NCBI GenBank assembly: GCA_001598975.1
Contig: BBXU01002829.1
Coordinates: 1-10,428, forward strand
Direction: 5' to 3'
Source: Parachlorella kessleri
Lineage: Eukaryota > Chlorophyta > Trebouxiophyceae > Chlorellales > Chlorellaceae
DNA: 10,428 nucleotides
Shown here: positions 1-6,200 of the stretch, piece by piece
How positions within the stretch are numbered: the first letter of the stretch is position 1
How the letters are laid out: every line of letters begins with the position of its first letter
The notes under the pieces: model-generated
What the model was told of the DNA's origin: nothing
The model's input: the letters and a program-made list of their open reading frames with translations, nothing else
Databases searched by the model: none
Program-made: the position numbers and the translations under genes

Positions 1-134
1 CCCCCCCTCGCGCCAGGCACACAGTCCCACCCACCCACCTACACCGACACCCAAACTCACACCACCCACCCATCCACCCCCCGAGCACATGTGACTGGGT
101 GCTGCAGTCTGTTGGCCTGAGGTAGCCGACTCAC
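1..134 (-). other. Intron of gene B, runs out of window
   Basis: Begins with GTGAGTCGG at 134. It is rich in GGTGGGTGGGTGG-like repeats on the minus strand and ends in a C7 tract at the window edge. No further exon was seen. Confidence 0.5.
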
Positions 135-309
135 CTCTGAGCCTCCAGTTGGTGGGTGGCTTGTGCTCGGGACAGTCGCCGGGCAAGGCAGGCGTGAGGG
201 GGGCATCCAGGCTGGAAGCCGAGGAGGAGGAGGGGGTTTCCACGAAACCCCCCGGGGAGTAGTACCCCCCGGACCAGAGCACGTCCTCCCCCTCCATAGT
301 GAGCAGCTC
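135..309 (-). CDS. Gene B exon: end of PAN module and Ser-rich linker
   Basis: A 175-nt exon, phase 0 to phase 1; acceptor GCTGTGCAG|GAGCTG, donor CTCAGAG|GTGAGT. It reads ELLTMEGEDVLWSGGYYSPG, then a linker with SSSSASSLDAPLTPALP, then a DCPEHKPPTNW end. EGEDVLWSGG matches EEGDGVTWTGG of gene A, and the later Cys-Pro-x-His also matches. Confidence 0.78.
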
Positions 310-2866
310 CTGCACAGCAGCGCTGGCGGCCCTGATGAGAGAGACTGCCACTCTGCCGATGCCCTGATGTCACCTCCTGCCGGCAGGGACGGGCCAGACC
401 GCCATCCTCTGAGCAACCATTGCACACAGGCAACTAATCACACTGACAGATTTCTCTCCACATCTTCATGGATGAACCAGTGGGCATGCTGTTCGATTAA
501 AATCTCTTGCTGTGCAGGAATTGATGGAAGTGTCAGACTGTTCTCAACTCCAGCTGACAATGTCGGATACCATTGATGGGGCTGCCATTGCATAAAGAGC
601 ACTGGCGGCCCCCCAGGGTAGACATTCAAATTACCACCTGCCCCCGCTTGCTGCTGAAGGAGCGGCGCAGGTCATGGGGTAAGACACCAGTGCCGCCATT
701 ATCAAGCAAGCCATACTTTCTGCCCCCGTTTGGTGCTGCGGGACAGGATGCAGTCCCGAGTGCACGACTGCTGATGGAGAACAGTAGACCCATTATGTAA
801 GCCCTACCTTTTGCCCCCGTTTGGTGCTGCGGGACAGGATGCAGGTCCCCGGGTGCATGGTGCGGGTGGTCACGTCCCTCTCCACAGTGCTGAATTCCAC
901 CACACCACAACTGCAAGGCAGGAGCAGCGGCAGGGAGAGATAGTGAGTTGCATGCGATTTAACTCACGTAGGCCGGGTGGTGCTCAGGGAGACAGCGGGC
1001 AAAAGCGCATGGCCTCTGTACATATGACAGGTACATGAGCCCACGCGATGGCACCCACCCCTGATCACACCAGCCCTCTCAGCTCCCCCACAACTTTGGT
1101 ACAATACACAATGCTGTGCATGGGCTACCAGGGGACGAGCAGCAGCCCCAGGACAAGGCTAGAGTTCGGCTGATGCAAGGCAGGGACAAGCAACCCGCAC
1201 TACAAAGCCAAACCACAAGGCGGCCTCACCCGTCAGCAGACTTGGCGGGGCAGTGTGTCCAGAACTCGCAGCGGGTGTCCACCAGGCACAGGGAGAGGCA
1301 CTCCCCGGGGGTGTGGAGGCCCTCCTGCGGGCACACAGCACAGCACAGCACAGCGGGGCGGGTTGGCGCCCTCCTTGGGGAGCAGTTGGAGGCAAGGGGA
1401 GCACAGCATGGCAGCGTGGCTGCCCAGGTCCCCCTCTAGCAGAAGGCACAGTGCAAGGTTTGATTCGGCACATGGGTGCACCATGGGACGCAGCTCCCGA
1501 TTGCGTGCTCATGGCAGGTATGCACCAGGCACGCCATGTTAGCGCAGCTGCAGGGGTTGCGGAACAACCAGAAGGCATTGAGTGGCCGGCCTGAGCCACT
1601 CCAAGCAAGTAGCCGCCCGCTAACTCGATGTGATGCGCTTCCAAGGCTGCGAGGGCCCATGTCCGTGGTGCTGCCACGACCATGCTTGCGCCATTTCGAA
1701 CGTCACCTCGTTAGGCCCGCCATGACCCTCAGAGACCCACAGTCTACTGCTACGACAGCCGCAAGGCATGCCTGATGTGGGGGCCCTCAGGCCTTCACTG
1801 GCAACTGCGATGGTATAGCATCGTGCACCTTGGTATAAGCACCTAAGGCCCCCAGTAATCATTTTGATTCATTCCGGCCCACCTTGGTGATGAGCACCTC
1901 AGGGCCGCGGTAGTATGTGTTCTCCGTGTTGGTGAAGGGCACTGCTCCCGCCTTCTGAGCCTTGCCAGAGGCGCTGGCCTGCAGAGGACACAGAGATGAG
2001 GGGTAAGGGTCACTCGCACCCAATAAATAGGTGGGTTACAGCAGAGCTGTTGTTCGGAGCTCAGAGTACAACAACACTGCCGGCCCTGGGGCCTGTCCCC
2101 AGGAAGAGAGCTCAACCCAACGTAGCCTATTGGCCCAGCCGCAAGCATCAGCCATGAGTGCTGCTGTTGCAGAGCTTGCAGCACAGCCGCAGCCAGGGTA
2201 CAAGCCCTTAAACTTGCGGCTTGCGCTTAGACGGGGGTCCATGGCGTGCGGCCCGGATTGGCAGTGCGCACAGGAGGGCAGGCCAACTTGGCTGCCAGCA
2301 GGGCTCAAATAGTGCAGGTTTCAGTGCTGCACGGCATGCGCCGGCCATGCCCTTGGGCTGGCACCTTCTTACCTGGAGGCTGTTGGTCTTTGTCAAGCCC
2401 TTCAAGTGGTTCCCCATGACCAGGTCGAAGGTGTTGATAGCTGCAGCCACTCAAAGGACCGCAGTTGCCTGACGTAGGTGGCGGAGGCTGCATAGGTTTG
2501 CCTCTTAGTTTGCAGTGCTGGCCTGCTACGGCTGGCACGCTACTGCTGTTCTGCAGCCCCCTAGACATTCCAGTGTCAGCTAATCGGAGCAGGTTCACCA
2601 GCACGCAACTAGCCACAGTCCTCCTCTAAGGGACTCTGCCATCGCCGCGGCGTGGCACCCCAGACTAATCTAGACGTGGTATCATTAGCCAATACAGCAA
2701 TATAGATCGCTTGTCCTGTGCATTGTCATGTCCCGAGAAAGGGTACTCCTATAGCATATGGTATGACACCATGCAGGGCAAGCTCCGCCGCACCTTGGCC
2801 ATGTTCTAAGTGAAACAGCAAGCATATTAGGCAGGCTGCTGAGAGTTTGCAAGCCCGAGTTGACAT
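135..2866 (-). CDS. Gene B: paralogue of gene A, 3' part outside window
   Basis: Exons are 2866-2794, 2440-2373, 1978-1883, 1324-1230, 910-808 and 309-135, with a possible extra exon at 767-717. A first PAN half probably lies between 1883 and 1325 but could not be placed. Lengths and phases follow gene A: 73 and 73 nt for the signal peptide, 95 and 95 nt for the PAN core, phases 1-0-0-..-0-2-0-1. The protein is secreted, with the same N-terminal domain and PAN/Apple-like module; the last visible exon ends in phase 1 at AGAG|GTGAGT. The C-terminal part would lie to the left of the window. Sequence identity to gene A looks moderate, so the duplication is not very recent. Confidence 0.74.
638..865 (-). 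repeat. Tandem array of partial exon copies, about 80-90 bp units
   Basis: Three units share the string read on the plus strand as TGCCCCCG-[CT]TTG-x-TGCTG. Each contains the 3' half of the GTCILSRS exon, its donor and the start of the intron. Coding ends lie at 808, 717 and 638. The intron parts of the first two also match (GTAGGGCTTAC and GTATGGCTTGC, then ATAATGG). The third is the most diverged, reading LRRSFSSKRGQ before a GTGGTA donor. Confidence 0.7.
717..767 (-). CDS. Possible extra cassette exon of gene B (duplicated exon half)
   Basis: A copy of the 3' half of the GTCILSRS exon, with acceptor CATCAGCAG|TCGTGC and donor CAGAAA|GTATGG. It would encode SCTRDCILSRSTKRGQK, 17 codons, phase 0 at both ends, so it could be included or skipped without a frameshift. 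It may equally be an unused relic. No transcript evidence is available. Confidence 0.3.
808..910 (-). CDS. Gene B PAN/Apple-like second exon (GTCILSRS)
   Basis: A 103-nt exon, phase 2 to phase 0; acceptor CCTTGCAG|TTGTGG, donor CAAAAG|GTAGGG. It reads CGVVEFSTVERDVTTRTMHP then GTCILSRSTKRGQK. It is one codon longer than in gene A. It is the parent of a tandem series of truncated copies in the following intron (717-767 and 638-675). Confidence 0.78.
1230..1324 (-). CDS. Gene B PAN/Apple-like core exon (CLSLC..CEFWTHCP)
   Basis: A 95-nt exon, phase 0 to phase 2; acceptor TGCCCGCAG|GAGGGC, donor GACGG|GTGAGG. It reads EGLHTPGECLSLCLVDTRCE then FWTHCPAKSAD. All four cysteines and the CEFW core match gene A; the NAT sequon of gene A is absent here. 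The intron before it ends in a (TGTGC)n run. Confidence 0.8.
1332..1354. repeat. Pentanucleotide run (CACAG)n
   Basis: About four copies of CACAG directly beside the acceptor of the gene B PAN core exon. On the coding strand it is TGTGC-rich and may serve as the pyrimidine-containing part of the 3' splice site. Confidence 0.75.
1826..1858 (-). repeat. Decayed copy of the 3' end of gene B exon 3
   Basis: CACCTTGGT-AT-x-AGCACCT on the plus strand repeats the exon 3 end at 1880-1911. The copy keeps the AAG|GTG donor but has lost one base and carries an in-frame TAG, so it does not code. Confidence 0.6.
1883..1978 (-). CDS. Gene B exon 3: NTYYRGP exon
   Basis: A 96-nt exon in phase 0 at both ends; acceptor CTCTGCAG|GCCAGC, donor ACCAAG|GTGGGC. 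It reads ASASGKAQKAGAVPFTNTE then NTYYRGPEVLITK. Its 3' end, with the donor, is partly repeated about 54 nt further into the intron (1826-1858). Confidence 0.78.
2373..2440 (-). CDS. Gene B exon 2: N-terminal domain, part 1
   Basis: A 68-nt exon, phase 1 to phase 0; acceptor GGCTGCAG|CTATC, donor CTCCAG|GTAAGA. It reads INTFDLVMGNHLKGLTKTNS followed by LQ. It aligns with VSDFELFHG of gene A, but lacks the SHCFHLTF extension proposed there. Confidence 0.72.
2794..2866 (-). CDS. Gene B exon 1: signal peptide
   Basis: A start exon of 73 nt in phase 1 coding MSTRACKLSAACLICLLFHL and EHGQ. It has a basic start and a hydrophobic core rich in Leu, Ile and Cys, with the same C-terminal GQ as gene A. 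The donor is GGCCAAG|GTGCGG. The frame is open upstream of the ATG, but this is the first ATG and it matches gene A exactly in length. Confidence 0.75.
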
Positions 2867-3166
2867 CCTCCGCTCCTTCCTGGCCCTTGTCGAAAAGTTC
2901 TCACGATCGTTGCAGAAACTGTGTAAACATTCAGCGGAGAGCACAGCCTGAACACGCGCATGCCGATTGAGCAAGAGCGTGAATACCCCGAATAGCTGGG
3001 GTCGCGGAAGATCCAGGAATCCCGAATCTGTACTGACGCACTGACATGGCAGTGTACGAGGCCAAGGTAGAGCTGATGCTTGCGATTGCTACACTTCTCA
3101 ACTCACATGTGCTTCTCATATCTGCACTGGAAATACAACACCGATCCTCGCCGCGTTGAACCTCAC
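2867..3166. other. Boundary between gene A and gene B
   Basis: About 300 bp must hold the end of gene A (if the 3205 exon is used), its 3' end signals and the promoter and 5' UTR of gene B. No TGTAA polyadenylation signal, the usual one in chlorophytes, was seen on the minus strand here. No TATA box was recognised. Confidence 0.4.
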
Positions 3167-3205
3167 CTCCTGCCACTTGGCCCAGCCTCTCTGGATGCTG
3201 GTGAC
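3167..3205 (-). CDS. Possible late exon of gene A (RGWAKWQE)
   Basis: A 13-codon exon with good splice signals, GTTTACAG|GTCACC and CAGGAG|GTGAGG, phase 0 at both ends, reading VTSIQRGWAKWQE. It would follow exon e in phase if the donor at 4183 is used. A further segment after GTCAGTACAG at about 3029 reads IRDSWIFRDPSYSG in phase 0, but it stays open into the first exon of gene B, so its true end is unclear. Confidence 0.4.
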
Positions 3206-6200
3206 CTGTAAACGTGCTGATAGTACGGTCCTATACACTTGCCAACTGAGGGCCATGACCGCGTACACAGTGTACTCGCCCCCTTTTCCAGCAGCGCACG
3301 TACAAGTGGCACCCTGCAGCTTAGCCTTTGGGCTCAATGCTAGGTAAAGACCGGGAAGTCAAAGGCTGCCTTATCTGCCTTCAAAAGAGGCAGCGGACCA
3401 GCGTGCAATCAAGAAGCTCTTCAGGAGGGCTTTTTATTGAGGGTGGCAGGGAACACGAGCAGGGAGGAGGTACTGGGGTACTGGGCTGGCAGGGTTGAAT
3501 GCAGCATGAGCCTGAGTCTTGCCTGATTTCTGAGCCAGGCTTTTATCAGAAAGTCAGTAGTCATGATCATGCTTAGTCCGCCATGGAACTTCTTGAAGAC
3601 CAATAGGGACCCCTCATCGTGTCATGGGTCACGGCTTTAACCCAGCTGGAGGTTGCCACTCCTCGGCCTTCCCAGGAGGGGGGGAAGTGGTACCCAGCTT
3701 GCTGGGGGAAGGGCCCACTGATGCAACGGCAGCGCTGCTAGCAGGCGGGCCGACCCATCTACTACTTCCCATCGCCACGACTGCTGCCCCCTGTCCTCTG
3801 CCAAGGGCACACAGCCTTGGTGTCGCTAACCACCAAGTGTCCTCCGTTAGGGAGGATGTCCCTCAGGGCTAAACCCAAGTAGCCATGGAGTGATCAGCCT
3901 ATATCAAATGGAAGTTTGCTGTACTACCAACCTGTACAAGCACCAGGGGTAGGCTACCTGCGCTCCAGGTTGCAGAGGCTGTACACCCACCCGCTCCTGG
4001 TTGCATTAGATCCACGTCAGTGCAGTTCTACCAAGCTTAACTTGAAATCGTATTATAAGATCGTCAGTCATCGTGGTGGTGCTAGCGGAAGTGGGCTGCT
4101 CGTCACCAATATTCATACCCCTTGCAAGCTTGTGTACACTCGTGCTCGGCTGGGAAACCAACCCTGAAAATTTTCTCTCAACCTTTAACTCTTGGCCGCC
4201 CATGATGGACAGGACTTGGTCACCCTGTAGGTCCTCATGTATCGGGGCCTGCACACCAGCAGCGATGCGTCCTAGGCACATAGGTGCTACACGGCCAAGA
4301 GGCAAGATGGGCTGCGCCCCTTGGCTGCACAGCACGTGGCATCTCCCTGGTGTCACATGGTGTCCTCCCCCGCATGCTGCAAGGTGATCACCTCCCCCCC
4401 CCCCCCCGGCCCACACACACACACACGAGCTGTGTTAACAGTAGTCTGCCAGCTGCTTGGTGTCTCATCTTCCTACCTGTGCCATGTTCCTTTTGTCAGT
4501 AACCCCCAACCCCTTCCCATCCCCATGCACGCATACACACACGGACACACACGCAGGCATTCCCAGTGATGTGAACTCACCCGTGTGCACCCTTGTCAGC
4601 AGCTTCCTGGTGGAGATGTCATCGTCGTGCGTGGTTACCAATGTTGTGCATATCCCCATGCCGGCGTACTCGGCCGCATTGGCAACATCTACGAAGAACC
4701 CAACGAGGTTGCTGATGGTATCATGTGGTGTAGTCCCTGTTATCTCTGCAGCCGGGACAGAAAGAGGTTGGGGTTGGGCATCATATCTGCTGCAAAGTCA
4801 CGCTTGAAAGGCTGCACCTGCACACTGACCTGTGTATCATCCTTGCCATCGCCAAACCTTCCCGCCAGCCTAGATGGTAGCCTAGGCAATTTAATCGATT
4901 TAAATGATACTTGTTGAAGTTGCCATCAACAGCACACTGGCCAATCATGCAGTAACAAACAGTAACAACCAGGCCCTGCCACTGGAGGCGAGCAGCGTGC
5001 CACCACTGACCAGGTGTAAGCCGTGGGGCTAACCTCGAGAGGCACACATGCACCTCCCAAATCAGCAAATCTCTCATCCCCCGCCATGGATAGCGGGGGA
5101 CTCCACCTCACCGTCATGCGGGGGCGATATCACAATTGAAACGGTGTCCCCCTGCCAGCAGTTCAGAACCAACTGAGCATACAGCAGCGCGTCCACCGCA
5201 TCAATAGCCTCCTGCCCGCCAGCTTGGATAGCCGAGAAAAAAATCGACTGGGCCACCGCCACGTCTGCATCATCGCCGACGCCGATCGTGCCATCACAGA
5301 GCTTCTGGGCAAGAGCCTGAATGTGGTGGTTTGCATGTAAGGAAAAAAAACTTACAGTGTCCGGACAGCAGTACACACCACGAGTACTGTAAGTAAGTCT
5401 GCATTAAGAGTGGCCCAAGTTCTCTTCTGCCAGATTTGCCATCACAAGCCTGTAAGTCAAACTGAGATTGCCCCACTTCATCTTGCCCACGTATACAGCC
5501 TTTCGCTTGATATGCATGTTGTGTCACGCTAGGCAGGACACTTATGTCAGAAGATCAGGGTGGGACACATGCCTGCACATTCTTGGTGGCCTCCCCCGCA
5601 AGTCGACACGGCGCTGCAAACAGCAGCATAGGGTCACTTGGGTAATGAGCCGCAGCTTATGGGTACTCATATTCACATGCATATACGGGCACTGAGCTCT
5701 TATTGGCAGCGCATGGTGTTCAGAAGCCAACGCTAAGATGTGGATGCCGCCAGATAATAACAAGTGGTAGTAGCAGCCCTGGGCATTGCAATATTAAACG
5801 TAATACCGGCTGCCTACGTCACACTGCATGCGTCTTTATCAGCGCAGGGTGTCCCACGGTAGCATGACTATCTGAGCGCTCATCCGCCCACCACTAACAG
5901 CTCATCAAGGATCCTAGCCTAGGAGTGCACAAGTCAGGACAGTCAACCGCCATAAGCATAGCACTTTTCACTGCTGCACGTGCTGGGCATAATCTTGAAG
6001 CACCACTCACCGTATGATGCAGGCGACTCTATAAAGTCGTCCTTCTCCACATCATAGCACGGTGGGGCCCTCGCGCCGCTCAGACCCACAAACCAGTTCA
6101 CTGAGGTTTGGCTTGCTGCAAGGTAATCGATGGCATACAAGTCAACCAGTGAACAGGACAGTCACAGCTGAGTTGGCTGTAACCGTGCTTGTTGCACAGA

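Noticed and set aside
163..576. 137-codon plus-strand frame
   Set aside because: Antisense shadow of the gene B exon at 309-135 and its upstream intron.
1159..1683. 174-codon minus-strand open frame across the gene B PAN exon
   Set aside because: It is a different frame from the CEFW exon, which has matching splice sites and a paralogue. The frame is kept open by high GC.
4412..4570. CA-rich sequence as a CRISPR-like or regulated repeat array
   Set aside because: It is a simple microsatellite without unique spacers, in a eukaryotic intron.
4926..5020. Minus-strand stretch reading GLVVTVCYCMIGQCAVDG as an extra gene A exon
   Set aside because: Its phases do not fit between exons 5316-5112 and 4745-4581, which join directly, and its donor (AA|GTATCA) is weak.
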